NCBI GenBank assembly: GCA_018902385.1
Contig: JABSSW010000014.1
Location: forward strand, 434,001 to 498,000
Origin: Physcia stellaris
Lineage: Eukaryota > Ascomycota > Lecanoromycetes > Caliciales > Physciaceae
Direction: 5' to 3'
Length of the DNA: 64,000 bases
Positions 1 to 12,043 of the stretch are shown here, one piece after another; within the stretch, counting starts at the first letter, position 1, and each line of letters begins with the position of its first letter. The notes beneath the pieces are model-generated. The model was not told the DNA's origin, ran no database searches, and was given only the letters and a program-made list of their open reading frames with translations. Both the position numbers and the translations under genes were made by a program.

Positions 1-840
1 GGTATAATCGGTCAAGATTCCTTAAGGTGATTGGCTCGCTAGGTTTTAGCTGCATAACGGACTCCATACGGAGTCGGTTGAGAGTGCTTGATAATGAGAT
101 TGTCCGAAATAAACGCAAAAACAAAGTTTTGATTGAGCGTATAACATGCATTTTCGATGAGGTTGTTTTTCGTATTTCTGCCTTCTGTTTACCTTCTGCG
201 TGGGGCATGACCTTCAGGGCAAATCGGTCAGTCGAAGCATGATGTGATTGCGATACTGATTGAAGATCCTTTCAATGACGACAAAACACTTGATTAATAT
301 GAACTGTTCGTCGATGACGATGCAGGCCATTACTGAACCTGAAGATACCGTTGCAAAAGCGACGGACGAGAGAGAGAATATTCGAGAAGTATGGAAACCT
401 TCAACACCATGTACAAAAAGCTGATATAACCGCATGTTTGGGACAGGGGGGGTGCGTATACCGGATTGAGAGATATGCGTATCGGGAAGGGGATTGCGCA
501 TACTGACAGCCAAAAAAATTGCAAGAAGTCGAATTTCGATCTCGTCGGCATCAAGACCTAACGACAATTCGTCTGCGGTCACTGACGTGTCCTGCTACGG
601 AGACTCATCGAAGAAGAGGGCGATCTTTACATGGAGCAGGGTAGCGAGAGATAGAGCAGGTAGTGGGCCTCGGAGTCAATAAAATGATCTGGAATTGACA
701 AGGACTCCAAAGGCTCGAAACCGAAGAATGTTGTACAGCATATGAATGCGAGTTCAGTACCATAGTCAAAGCATGCTTCGAGGTCTCCGGGTTTGGCCAA
801 ATTTGCCTGCAGACCAGATTCGAGGCACGTAGGCGATTAG
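1..840. other. No supported gene
   Basis: The short open frames here (longest 122 codons) overlap each other on both strands and show no recognisable domain, signal peptide or intron structure. Base composition is like the gene islands. I see no gene that I can support. Confidence 0.4.
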
Positions 841-985
841 GTTGGTAGATAGATTGATATGAGATATGGCATACAACTTTGGCAGGAGATGGGAATGAAA
901 GGGGTCAAAAAAGATCCGGGGCAATTCCGTGGGGCATTCCGGACTGGGGGCTCATCTACCGAGAAAAAGCAGAAACGAAGTGACA
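841..985. repeat. Degenerate arm of the MITE found at 62.8-63.4 kb
   Basis: The stretch reads in the same order as the right arm of the MITE at 62769-63403. It has a GGTAGATAGATTGA-like tract, then a CAACTTTGGCAGGAGATGGG block (MITE: GAACTTTGACAGGAGATGGG), then a G-rich block with two TTCCG-type repeats, then a degraded form of the subterminal CCATTTACCGAA motif. The second arm and the terminal CGGACCCCCC tip are not visible, so it looks like a truncated, diverged relic. It was matched by eye. Confidence 0.45.
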
Positions 986-1056
986 GGTCGAAATCCACGC
1001 TCAATTCGAGGCAGCGTTGTTTACTTACTCTTTCAATAGTGAGTCGCAGCTCTTTA

Positions 1057-2148
1057 TTATACGATAGGATTCGAACGCTCTTTTGATACATCATATGAGA
1101 TCAGCGTCCGCACTTCAATACTTTCTCTTGGCAACTCGTCCGGCCCCGCCAACGGATTTGCAAATGAGAAGTGAGATACACCTTCATCATCGTCAGTATT
1201 TCTTTGGCCCTTTGAGATATTCGTAGATTTATCGAGATGATCCGCGCTCGCCGAGTCAGTCTGCCGAAAGATCAATAATTTCGAAGCTTGCTGGTCGGGC
1301 AGGTAATACCACGCCTGTGTGTCGGCGTAATGTACAAGCAGACTCTCTACCTCTCTGTTGCTATACACGTTATCTGTCGCTATGAGATCAGCCGCAGATA
1401 CGGTAGTTGCGTCGCAGAGCGCAAGAGGTCAGTCTCGTAGCGGTCCTCGCAAAGGCTTTCAAACACTAGACGCCCTGTCAGTGCTATACGATCTTGTAAG
1501 GTGCAAGCAGAACCGAGAACATACTTCACAATTTGGTATCGCTGGCATGTCGGATCACGAAGTACTTGCTCACATGTGGAGGCTGCACCCTCAAAACTAG
1601 TGTCTTGCTTGTAAGTTAGTTCAGTCGCGCACCGCAAGAGCGCGGAATGTTCAAAGACTCTAAGTCTGATATAATACCTATGTGAACCATTGTTGAAGGC
1701 TGATGGTTCTCATAGCCTTCCCTTCCTTGTTTCAAGGGGAACCCCGGATCGCGTCTCCGAATCTTGGTAAGATGAGTTTAGCTACCTCACAGACGCTCAT
1801 TGGGGCAAAACATACACCATAACTGAACACCTGGACTTTATCGGCACCAAGGAGTGCCTGGACGCTTTGAACGACCGTTCGAAAGTATGCCTGGATGCCC
1901 TCGGGTGTTTCGAAATCAGTGTAGGGAGTTTCTTGGTTCATTTTCACAACGGTGAATCCGTTCTTCTCGAGGGACAACCACTTCTCATGACCTCTCATGC
2001 TAATTATTTTGATGCAATCTCGTTTCTCGAGACGATAATTTGACCTGGGAACTCCGTCTTCCGGGGTGAATTTAAGCTGAAAGGGTTTCTCTTCATTGTA
2101 CAATTCGTCTCTGACGAGGAAGTGCATGGAAGACTCTACGACTGCCAT
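1057..2148 (-). pseudogene. Decayed CmcJ/NvfI-like (GA4-desaturase/AsaB family) dioxygenase gene
   Basis: Members of this fungal family are about 280-aa proteins related to Fe(II)/2-oxoglutarate-type hydroxylases and desaturases of secondary metabolism. The family order is visible in pieces. The first exon (2148-1816, ATG at 2148) carries the ELYxxEKPFxLKFTPEDGVPR and YRLEKRD segments. A 53-nt intron (1763-1815, GTATGT..AG) follows, and the frame then continues with RRRDPGFPL and YENHQPSTMVHIG. Near 1560-1700 the frame is lost. RYQIV then leads into a second intron (1466-1524). The last exon has KPLRGPLRD and PLALCDA, WYYLPDQQ, and the family ending PRESIEVRTLISY. Both conserved tryptophans, before KPLRGP and before PLALCDA, are TGA stops. 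Two stops plus a frame break make it non-functional. The family assignment is from memory of conserved motifs. Confidence 0.75.
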
Positions 2149-5100
2149 TTTTTCCTGGTATTGTGCAAGACTGCAAGCTCTGCTGGGTATGAAGTAAGGA
2201 TGTATAGGAGGACGTGAGGGTAAAGCTGATGAAAGTATGCCGGAAGTATGCCCGAGGTGAGATTTTACCGCTAAGTCTCGTAGCACGCTCAAAGTCTTAT
2301 CGTGACAGAGTCATCCGAGAAGCAGTATCATAAGGATATATGAGGCACAAGTTGAGAACCTGAAGCGCAAAGCCATGTTCAAATTCAGTAGCTGCTGCCA
2401 TTCATGCGGCCGATTGTACTAGTCGAGAATTGAGCAGACACTCGATTTGAAAATCGCATGCACATGACGGTCATGACTCTGTGGGTTTCTTTGGATCCTT
2501 GCGAAGTTCTTGTGTGGGCGATCTTCCGTGAAGGAGTGCACAATGTGAGGACCAGGATGGGGACGATCATGCGACCGGCACTACTCGGTCTCGTTTTTGT
2601 TCTAGACTTACCTACTTACACACCTGACAGAGTCTTACGCTATTATGCGCAAGACTTCAAACATCGTGGGGTAGAGGTTTGCGCGTTGATACGAGCTCGT
2701 CCGTCCGGTGGACAGATAAGCTATCACCGACCTGGCGAACAATTCGTCACTTTTCGTCTACCCTTACATCGGCCCAACCGACTTAGGATCAAGCTATAAG
2801 AGGAACTTCTTTGTCCTTCTCAAAACCTTGACTAACAAATCACACTTCCTACAACACCTCAGGAATACATCGCAATCTTCAGACCATTAGTTTACTACAT
2901 CGAATAAAAGCAGTAGCCTACTATGTCTCCCAACACCACCGCCGGCTCCGCCCAGCATACTAAGATCCAGCCCTGGAAAGCGCATTCGCGCGTCGAAAGG
3001 TACTTGACCTGGGTCAAGGGTGCTCTCCTTGTAGACATACTGTTGTTCATGTTTGACACCGTGGTCTCTAGCGACCTTGTAATCACCAAAGCCCAACCTC
3101 ACTTTGCAGGTCACAGATATTTGACCACTGCCGACGGCGTTGCCGTTGTGGATCTGTTGGCTTTTCAGGCCGAAGTCGCTGAATTTAGCGACCTCCTCGC
3201 CACCGATGAGGGTAAAGCGCGTGGAGATTAAATGTCTTCATCAGTCCACATCGGTAGGTAAATGCATCGAGGTCTTCATTCTCCTTGAAACAGACAGACT
3301 GATTGAATATAGTGAATGGAATGGGTGACCTATCAAAGATTGGGAAAGTCAAGGTGTGATGGAAGTATGTCGGGATCGGTGGATAGTCGAATAGTGCAGA
3401 GTTTGTCTCAACAGAATACACTGTCTTTACTCAATTGAAGCATTCTACCCTCCTTGATCGCTATATCTATTCTCTCACCTTAGTCTCTTCGCAAATGGGG
3501 GTCGCCAGCACCTCATTGGATTCAGAAGTCAAGCGTTCAGGATCTCGATGGCAAATTGTCATGTACAGTAGCCGAGTATTCCCAGCATGAGCTCAGTCCG
3601 AGTCACATTAGAGTAGGCTGTTAGCAGTACAGGATCATGATCATTTTTATCCCTGTCGGATCTTATTCGATCCATGCAAAGGATTGAGTCCAGTTTCTGA
3701 TAGAGTCACATAGACCTGTTGAGGAATGATACTAGTCGCAACTTTGGGGGATCAAGTATACGTGTTATGGCATGAATCATTGGCACTTGGCCTGTGAAAT
3801 TTTTAGGTTTACCCGAGAGAACGTCTGAGACGTCCTGCAACACTGACGCCAAGACGGGTAGGACGGGCCGAGCGATCCCTCTTTTAGTGTTCGCGAGATT
3901 CTTAGCGGCCGCCACCAAGACTGATGTGAGCGCTAAAATAATCAGACGATATCAAATTCGCTTTGGAGCGATGCATGCTCGGGAAAACTCCTTGAAAATG
4001 GATCAAGGCTTACATGATGGCGACAGCTATCATGGCGGCAATGTCATTGTGTGAGCGGTGAACATTTCAAAGCAATTTGATGTGAGACGCTATAGTACGG
4101 AGTAATTAGTGGCGAATATATCCTTATGTGCATTGATCGACCCGAGAAACTCCGCGCGCCCCTCTCGTCCTGGCACACCCTCGCGCACTCTCGTGTCAAG
4201 TTGTTTTCTATCAGGTGGTCATAACTGCGTCCGTAATAACCTCTGTTGATAGTCCACGGGGCTTCTTCGGGGCACCAAACAAGACCATCGGCGACCGGCG
4301 TTGTTCGGGTGGAATTCCTAGGACGATGCACATCATATGTGGGTCATCGTCATCACAAACACTGACGCCAGGAAAGATGCCGTGGCTATCGCAAACTCAA
4401 TATGTAACAATGGCGAATACCATTGGATTTGTGATCGAGAAAAAAAGAAAGTTGGGGCTAGTGTTCAAGGAGAGTTCAGTGCCGAACAATCGTGAAACGG
4501 CGATCACAAAAGACGTCAACATGCACGTTCGATTATAGAACTTACTCAATGGGCTTTTTCAATTGCACTGTGGCTTCGGCAGTCGGCCATGAAGCGACAA
4601 ATATTCAGTGTCCCTTCAGACTCGTGCCCCTCGAAGACAAGTATCAGTTGCCAATTGCTGGGCCCAGAACATCGTCCCCAATTCGCTCTCGGTTTTCTCA
4701 GGCTAGTGAACAGAAACGGTGGCTGCATCATGCAGCACTCCTCTCTGGCCAGTGTCCTTCCGAGCGAGTCAATGTATCTCCGTACGCAACCTTGACTCAA
4801 GCAGTGAAAAGGTCCCGGACATCCACGGGCCTTAGCCAGCCACAGGCCTCAACTTACGCAAAATTGCAGATTGTTACAATGCTGGGGCCAAAGCTAGCTT
4901 CTGCAGCTTGGTTTTCCCATGCCAGAGGCAAATAGCGGGAGTCATGCCCGTGGGAAAGGCCCGTCGTGAATGCATGTCACTAACAGGTCAAGTCGGGAGT
5001 TGTTTATTCAAGCCCGGCAATTCCAAGTACATGAGTTTGTCCAGAATCAAGTCAGATGCCTTGACCATTAGCCATATTCCATCTTTGCTCCACATTTTCT

Positions 5101-5290
5101 CATCTTAAATTTGCGTTCCAATAGCATTGGTAGAGAACCCACCATGATAGGGAAACCATTCGTCATAACTTGGAGCATCCAAACCGGTCACGACCGAGTG
5201 TGTTCGATCCACCAATTTGATTCCACCACACGTGAGTGATTTGACTAACTCGGAGCACCCGAGATTTCAATCATTCCAATGGTGACACGA
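2149..5290. other. Intergenic stretch, only weak ORFs
   Basis: Apart from the weak candidate at 2923-3231, the open frames (for example 2458-2799, 3706-3918 minus, 4492-4935) overlap one another on both strands and have no recognisable domain. Composition is normal for the island. I see no repeat or RNA gene here. Confidence 0.4.
2923..3231 (+). CDS. Small hypothetical protein, 102 aa
   Basis: I do not recognise the product. The frame starts at an ATG followed by SPNTT. It has one moderately hydrophobic stretch around residues 30-48 (WVKGALLVDILLFMFDTVV) and a charged end. The sequence just upstream has features of a 5' leader or intron (CTAAC at about 2830 and CTCAG at about 2860). A minus-strand frame of similar length overlaps it, so it may be chance. 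There is no functional evidence. Confidence 0.25.
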   Translation: MSPNTTAGSAQHTKIQPWKAHSRVERYLTWVKGALLVDILLFMFDTVVSSDLVITKAQPHFAGHRYLTTADGVAVVDLLAFQAEVAEFSDLLATDEGKARGD

Positions 5291-5298
5291 TATATAAA
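5291..5298 (+). promoter_or_regulatory. TATA box of the secreted-protein gene
   Basis: TATATAAA lies 114 bp upstream of the ATG at 5412. Pyrimidine-rich sequence (CTTTCTTCTACAG) follows, as is common around fungal transcription starts. Confidence 0.5.
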
Positions 5299-5411
5299 GT
5301 CTCGACCTTTCTTCTACAGACAAGAGGAAAGGCTTTATTTGCATCCTCAATATTTCCAACCCCAAGCCACCAGCTGCCGCCACCTGGTGCTATCACATTC
5401 AACGCAGCATT

Positions 5412-6174
5412 ATGAAGTGCCCCTATTTCATCATTGCTTTCAATGCGTATTCTGCATTGGCACTGGCAGTTGCGGGTGAAGTACAGTCACGCACCACGCC
5501 TTCCACAAGTTGCAATTCGAGGAATTTCCTGGATACTGTAAGTCACCTCTGCATATCTCCTTCGGCATCTTTCAACATCGCTTCTGGCACCATCAAATGC
5601 TGTTCCCGAAGTTACAGCTTCCGTTGCCTTTATCTGACGACTCTAGTTTGACGAGCGTAAAGCTCTGCCTGTGTCCGCCGGCCCCGCCACAGCAGTCGGC
5701 ATCGAAGGCGCCCTCAACTACTCAACATTCACTTTGTCAGACGATACTTTGGCCTTACTCATCAAGCCTCCATCGAAACCAAACTTCGCGGCCGCTGGTC
5801 TTTTAGACCAACTCACCAGCGGCGGACAGGCCCAACTCCTCCCAGCCAACAGTACAGTCCAGTACTTTAACTTCGAGAGTCTTGCATACGCTTGTGTTAC
5901 GAATGCAAATCCCGCACCCATCAGTTGCACGATCCACGTCATTGGTATCAAGGGGAAAGCCTACGGAGGGGGTCAAGTGACGCAAGATCTGATCTTCAAT
6001 CCAGGTCCGGTGGTTACAGGTGGAGTTGCGAAGCAGTTTGCAACGTCGACGTTTCCACAACCGAGTTTTGCGGGATTGGTAGCGTTGACGTTGAGTATTA
6101 CCTCCGCTGCTACGAGCTCTGCTACTAATATCAATATCGACAATGTGGGTTACCATGCTTGTATCGGCAAATGA
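5412..6174 (+). CDS. Putative secreted protein, 217 aa, one intron
   Basis: Exon 1 is 5412-5537 and exon 2 is 5647-6174. The 109-nt intron (5538-5646) starts GTAAGT, ends CTAG, and leaves the frame intact. The N-terminus (MKCPYFIIAFNAYSALALAVAG) looks like a signal peptide cleaved near residue 22. The mature part begins with FLDT-FDERKALPVS, followed by a Gly/Ala/Thr-rich, beta-type sequence with few charges and cysteines around ACVTNANPAPISC and at HACIGK near the end. This resembles a family of secreted fungal proteins of unknown function that begin with an FD/FDD-type motif; that match is from memory. A TATA box lies 114 bp upstream. No catalytic motif is visible. Confidence 0.7.
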
Positions 6175-7795
6175 GGGCCGAGATCCAGAGCTTGTCGGGG
6201 AGTCACAAGTTGGAAGGTTTCAGTGAGATTTAATTAGAACATGTGTGGTGAGGAGGGGAAGGGAGAGGGGACATGTTATGCTTTCAACTCCGCGATTAGA
6301 TAATCATAAGAAATTCCAGGCTTAACACAGGTGATAGCAGCTTGATGTTTGATCATTGATATCTCTCGTCAAGACTGTAAATGATTCCACGGATAACCAG
6401 GCTATGTCTTGTCTCCGTCATGGCCCGCCCTAAAGTTTTTGTGCGGAGCACTGCAAGTTCAATTGGACTGACTTGCCTTTATTACCAGCCACCCCAATTA
6501 CTTTTGGCAGCTGGCGCCCGCGATTAGAAGACTGATTTTCAAATCAAAGACGTTTAAGAGGTACTAATGCAATGTACGTTTCGCTCACGTCGATCACGGC
6601 AATTTTGACTTATTGACAGTCATCCCCCTCTAGCTGGAGCTCGCGAGAAGGTTAGTACGGGCTTACCCCATTGTTACTTCGCAAAAAGGGCGACTATCGA
6701 CGCCCGGCGTTCTGAGCTTCTCGACTCGTTTATACAGCTTTTAGGTCGTTAGAAGTTGAAGTTCTACCTACTTTACATGAACACGGACAAGGACTTCAAC
6801 CTGCACGTCTCCTGTCGCCACAAGAGTTTCTGGGTACCTTCATGTTCTGACGACGATTGAGAAGTAAAACTGCTTAGCTTGCATCTACTTTGACGCTTTA
6901 TCTATGCTGAATATAATAGACTCGATGTAATAGCAAGACCACGCGTCGAGAACGAGAAGCTTCGATACTGGTATCAGATTACGTATACTTGAACTTGTGT
7001 AAATCATAATCCATACGACCATAGTAGTCAGAAAGCTCGATTGCTCTACATCCACCAGGAGTGCGCGTCCACTGACAGCTTTCTCAAAAACGTAATTTCG
7101 CGGCTTTGCAATCGAACGGGACGGAGGCCTCGTGGTAGATTTCGATATGCCTCGAAGCTGTTGATTGGATGATAGGATAACAAGGAGAATCATGTCATAT
7201 GCTACAAGTTTTGACCTAAGGGAGAAGATGGAACGTGGTCAGCCGGACATACCCTCCTGCGCGGCTGTTGAACATATACTCTGGACAATGGCATTTAATC
7301 GATGATGCTTTCATCTTCCTTGGAGATTTGACCACTTTTTCTCGCAGAAAGTGATCTTACGCACGAGAACAAAATCCAAAAGAGAAGATACAACGTAACA
7401 TTGAATGGTTACTAAAAAGCACTACGATACATAGAGTGGAAGAGATGGAGCTTATCGTGGCATCGTCTATCTTACTACTGCTTACCCCTGGGATGTCTTA
7501 GAGAGAAATTGAAAAAAAAAGAAGCTTAGGGTAGATCGTCTCCATTTGATGATCATGTTTTCTGGAGTTTTTTTGGATGCTGGGATGAGGGAGCTTCCTC
7601 AATGAATTGGCACGTTGGTGTCTGAGCTACCCAACAGCATCTTCCTACCCTTATAGCTTTCCTCGGAAATTTTCTGAGAACCAAGTCCCCTTGCCGTTCG
7701 CACTGTCTTGCAACCATCCAAAATTCAAAGTCTTTTGGCTCTGCTGAAAGTATCTGTCCAATATCAAGCATCACCAATCGCGAGTGATTTCACAG
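6175..7795. other. Intergenic stretch without supported genes
   Basis: This lies between the secreted-protein gene and the 3' end of the minus-strand HET gene. Open frames such as 6885-7193 minus and 7553-7777 minus show no domain. I see no repeat, tRNA or inverted repeat here. Confidence 0.4.
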
Positions 7796-10700
7796 TCACC
7801 CTATTCTGATCCGATCTAGAGTATCCGAATATATACCAATTTCACACACAACATCACTCTCCTCAAGCTGTTGACTTTCATGGATCGGCTCCGCAAGATC
7901 GGCAATACTCTCTGACATGTCTTTCCTTCCAGTGCGAATTTGCAGCCCTTCTGGACGCTTCCCCGGAATATCGTGCTGCGTGGTTTGCGCACCTTCAAGG
8001 AATCCATGTCCAGTTCCTCTCCGCTGGCGCAGCTTCGATGACGATGCAAGGTCGCTATGACTAAGGAGAGGAACGTCCTCTGAGAAGGTCTGATCACTCG
8101 GCCACTTGTCTTGGACATCTTGCCGGCTTCGCTCGAGAGCTAGCTTAATTTGGGCTTCTTCGTCCATCAAGCCATACGCGTGGTCGATTTGTAGCGCCTT
8201 CGTTGGGACCGAGAAAGTACTGCGAGGACGCTTCCCCAGAGCTTTCGTACTCAACCCGAGCTTCACCTGATCCGGGTTGGGGTCTCGATGCGTCGGGCGA
8301 ACAAGACTCGAACCATTACTGGACATACATATCTTCCTACGAGCGGTTGCGGCCAATGTAGGAACATTTTCATCCGCTTCAGTGGGTGCGGCCGCTGTCT
8401 GTTGCCGTTTATCTTATGATACCAGTCAACTCCATCCGTGATCTTGACTATTGCACCCTCGGTAGCGAAGCCTTCTTCCAGAGCCAATCTCCTGTCGAAG
8501 CCTTTCAACACGATTGCTAAGTAAGGCTCCTCCTTGAGCATTTTTTTCGTGGATTTGGCAATGTTTTGCAATAATATCGGACCCTGCGAAATCGGATTGC
8601 GAACCGCGCTTGAATCATTATCCGTAACCTCCATTTGCATTGATATTTGTCCCAAAGGAAGCTGCTCGACGGCAAGTTTGACAGGCTTACTTTCCAGACC
8701 TTGAGCTGCGTCGTCGGGCGCCTGTGGTGGCTCTAAGTGAACGTGGAAGACTTGGGGAATGTGCTCCCCAATCTCTTGGGGTTTCACCAGAATCAGGTGG
8801 GCGAACATTTCAAGGCCTGTAGGGCGAACGGTACCCAGGGTATGACTAAGAAAGCTATCAAGCCCCGCAGCAGGATAGTCATCATTCCAGCCAGGTATTT
8901 TCAGGGATTGCGGCGCCCATCCGAGTCCTGGGGCGCTCAGTCGCTTGACGTTGCAATAGAGAATCGCTGTGGGAAACTCGTCGATCCTTTCAAACAGTCT
9001 CTGCGTTCGGCGTGCTACGCAATCTACCTCCCACCATTTAATCTCTAGTAGAGGTGTCGGATCGAGACCGAGAAGTCCCGCGAAGACAACAGGCTGATCA
9101 GTAAGATAGGCAGTGTCTCTCCATTTGAGCTCATGAAGGATCTGACCTATCAACTTACCCGATTTCTTCCCCTTGGCATGTTCCCTGATGTTTACTAATA
9201 TTTTTGTCATGCTCCAGGTGAAGCCGAAGACTGGTGATGTTATACGAAAAGGCGGCCAGTAGGCCATTGCTTCAGCGACATGAACTAATACATTTGCGAA
9301 ACGTACGTATAGCCGATCGCCAGCAAATGCACCCTCCTGCAAAGTCCAGAATCGCCTCATCCAAGAGGATGTTCGAAATTGTAACCAAACGTGAAATGAA
9401 TAGGGTCCATACACCAACGAAAGCAAATCGTTGGCAATCACGACTACTTTGGCGGCGCGCAAGTAGATGTTATTCATGCTTGCAATGGCCTTGGAACGAT
9501 ATTTTTCATTTTCCTCCGATTCGTACGGTATGCAAAGGGTATCCATCCAGATAGGTGAATCATCCGACAGCTCACAATAATCGTACAAAGCTGCCAGTTG
9601 GCAACGGGGCAAAGCATTGGCGTTCTTATTGCCCTTCCCATCTGACCATACGTGCGATATGGCAAGGTATGATACACCTCCATCGTGCGAGAGCACTTCG
9701 ATATCGTTGATGGCAGTGGATTCGATGGTACTTGGTATTCGTACCAATGGTATCGCGCCTGAATCAATCGCACTCTTGATCTTGTCGAGGTCGGGACCAA
9801 TCATATCACACTTGCAATTCTCTCGCGTGTGCTTCGTCTGCCCGTTCTGAACAACGGACAGGCCACAGTGCACAGGGCTGCATGTGTTCTCGTGGTGCTG
9901 GCCCAGAGGCTCTATCAGCCGGTGCTCGACCAGACCGTGGCGTGATTGCGGCTCGCACAAAGACCTCAATAGTTTGTTATTTGCGCATAGATTCATCGTA
10001 TGCATTGCTAACATCGACACGTTCGCCCCAGGTAAAGAATATATGAAAGACGCTTCGCTGGGGCATCTTCCCAGCATTGAGAAGCGAAAGTCTGTCAGAC
10101 CTTGATTGAAGCCTGTAGTATATCTCCATATCAGCATTTCCCGGTTACGAAGGAGATAGTCTGAGAGATGTCTCATCGCTCGTGAGGAGGACTGGCGCGG
10201 AGATCCAAGCATCAGGAATCACTTACCCCAGTCCATCGAAAGACCCATTTCGATAGGGAGGAGTGACATGGCATCGATTGTGCCATAATGAGTATGAGGA
10301 TGACCCATATGATGAGGTAGCTGCTCGGGAATTTCCATCAAAGCGTAGCCCACGTGTTCACCCACGCTCTGCATGAAGCACAACCATCGCCAAATATCGT
10401 GTGCTGGTAACAAGAATGAGTCTTCTCCTCGGAGTTCGCCATAGGTGAGAACGGAGTGGAGATGAGCGCAAAGGGCCGGAAGGCGCGCCGAGCCACATTG
10501 TAGTCCTGGCAAGCTTCAGTGTAGTAGCAAAGTAGCTCGTTCCCTTCAAGACCTCCAAGATACTCTAGTAGTTTCTTTGTCTGGCTTGCAAGCCAATAAA
10601 TGACTTGACTGAACGAATAGCAGGATTTTCCCTGCTTTTCTTCGGTCGTGAGTTGCATTGGCACGGTAGATTTTGGCCAGAAGACTGCATAGACAAGTCC

Positions 10701-11120
10701 ATGTATCAACCACTCCTCCATGAAGACTGCCAATTTATGATCATCATATTCTGCCAGTCTCCCACTGGAGATGAGATTCAAGTCGAACGACTTGTCACCA
10801 GGATAATCCCGGAAAGAGAAGTTAGAGGCAAAATGGATCTTCTCATCTAGAAGGCTGGGTGCCATCACAAATTCATGAATCAGGGATAGTATATCTGGTC
10901 TATGGATGAGGGATGACTGTCCAGCTGGACCTTCGTAGTCATCATCATCATTGTCATCATTATCCATTTTATCCTGCTCAGACCTGGTGTCCCTGCTATC
11001 AGTTGAGCCTTCACTACTATCGCCGTCTGCATCGTTGATCAAAAGAGTGAAGTTGCCGGGATCTAGGTAAGGGGCCTCAAGCATTGCTATGAACTGTTTT
11101 GTGCGATCGGACAGAGGCAT
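7796..11120 (-). CDS. HET-domain protein with C-terminal ubiquitin-interacting motif, 1033 aa (model)
   Basis: My model has exons 11120-10553, 10505-10227, 10112-8329 and 8266-7796. The introns 10506-10552 (47 nt), 10113-10226 (GTAAGT..CTACAG) and 8267-8328 (GTATGT..CAG) all preserve the frame. HET domains trigger vegetative-incompatibility cell death. The diagnostic blocks are YLAISHVWSDGKGN (about residue 431), IWMDTLCIP (about 470) and SSWMRRFWTLQEGA (about 531). A Cys/His cluster, HHENTCSPVHC, lies at about 355. Residues 31-66 are strongly acidic (DNDDNDDDDY). The last exon adds MDEEAQIKLALERSRQD (about 911-927), which fits the UIM consensus of acidic residues, then Ala, then Ser. The first intron is short, and the last has no clear branch site. 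Without the last splice the protein would end at 8263, and the UIM frame would be a separate ORF. The modelled length is close to the second HET protein in the window (1025 aa). Confidence 0.75.
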
Positions 11121-11701
11121 TCTCCTGCAATTTTGGACTCAGCCAACCATAAACAGGAGCACGAATTATGAGTACAATCGCTGTTCTGGAAGCGTGACGT
11201 GATCGATTTTGCAGTGTTAGCGTTTTCGTTCGTCCACTATCTCGACATTCGTGCGCTCAAGATTTGGCTTCTCGATGTATGTCTTATGAGGCACATTATC
11301 ACTGCTATCCGACCGTCAAAAGAGATGAGACTGGCTTTTGATTCGCGAAGAGAAGGCGATGAAGTAAGGACGAAAATACGTCTAATCTCGCGAAACGGTC
11401 TCGGGTGCAATCAGTAGCGAGGCCACCGCGTGACCCATCATGAATCGCCCTCCGCGTCTTGACTTTAATGCACGGATGAGGCTCAACAATGCAGTTCAAG
11501 CCCCACAAATTAATAAGGTATACGCTTCGGCAAAAGGCTCTGCAACAAATTGCGCTATCGAATTGGGTTTTGGGTGCCAGGTGCCAGCCTGCCAGGTGGG
11601 ATGACATTACCATTAGGGCCCGGTAGTGGTACTCTCTAAGGTACTTAGTAGTGGATAGTGTGTTGGCACTAAGAACACGGGAAAGGTCTAGAATTCTATT
11701 T
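11121..11701. other. HET gene upstream region, no supported gene
   Basis: This is GC-balanced sequence between the HET start codon and the transposon end at 11702. A minus-strand open frame at 11305-11808 runs through the transposon end repeat and is not a credible gene. Confidence 0.45.
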
Positions 11702-11820
11702 GCTAATGCCCCTGAAGGCTTCTGTATAGAGACTTTGGTGATTGGCCCGGCCAGCGAGCACCGCCTATGCAAGAAACACTCATCAAGGGCTTTGCTGAGC
11801 AATAGCATCGCCGGCTAACT
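11702..11820 (-). repeat. Split repeat B2, unmutated copy (119 bp)
   Basis: This is a direct copy of 12044-12162 with no indel. The two differ at 27 positions, all C to T or G to A in the other copy. It is GC-balanced, so it appears to preserve the pre-mutation sequence. It forms the 3' terminus of the element. Confidence 0.9.
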
Positions 11821-11892
11821 CCCTCTACCTAGCGCGATCGAGCTATGAAGTGATATGTACATGAAACGATTTCTCAAAAACGAATGAACGAG

Positions 11893-12043
11893 AAACAAAA
11901 ACGTTTCGAAAAATGAAAAACAGAAAAAAAAAAAACAATGAGCGATCGTCTGCAATATAACGAGCAAAAAATTCGAACATTTTTTTTGACGATTGAATTT
12001 TTATGCGTTTTTTTTGCATCAGCATTTTTGTTCAACAAATCGA
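11893..12043 (-). repeat. Split repeat A2 (151 bp)
   Basis: This is a direct copy of 16281-16430, sharing for example AAACAAAAACGTTTCG and GATCGTYTGCAATATAACG. It differs by transitions and one base of length in an A-run. It abuts B1 at 12043/12044. Confidence 0.85.

Noticed and set aside
8737-9850. Plus-strand ORFs opposite the HET gene
   Set aside because: They are shadows of the minus-strand coding exon with no domains of their own.
11305-11808. 167-codon minus-strand ORF as a gene
   Set aside because: It runs through the transposon terminal repeat B2, has no domain, and its start lies inside the repeat.
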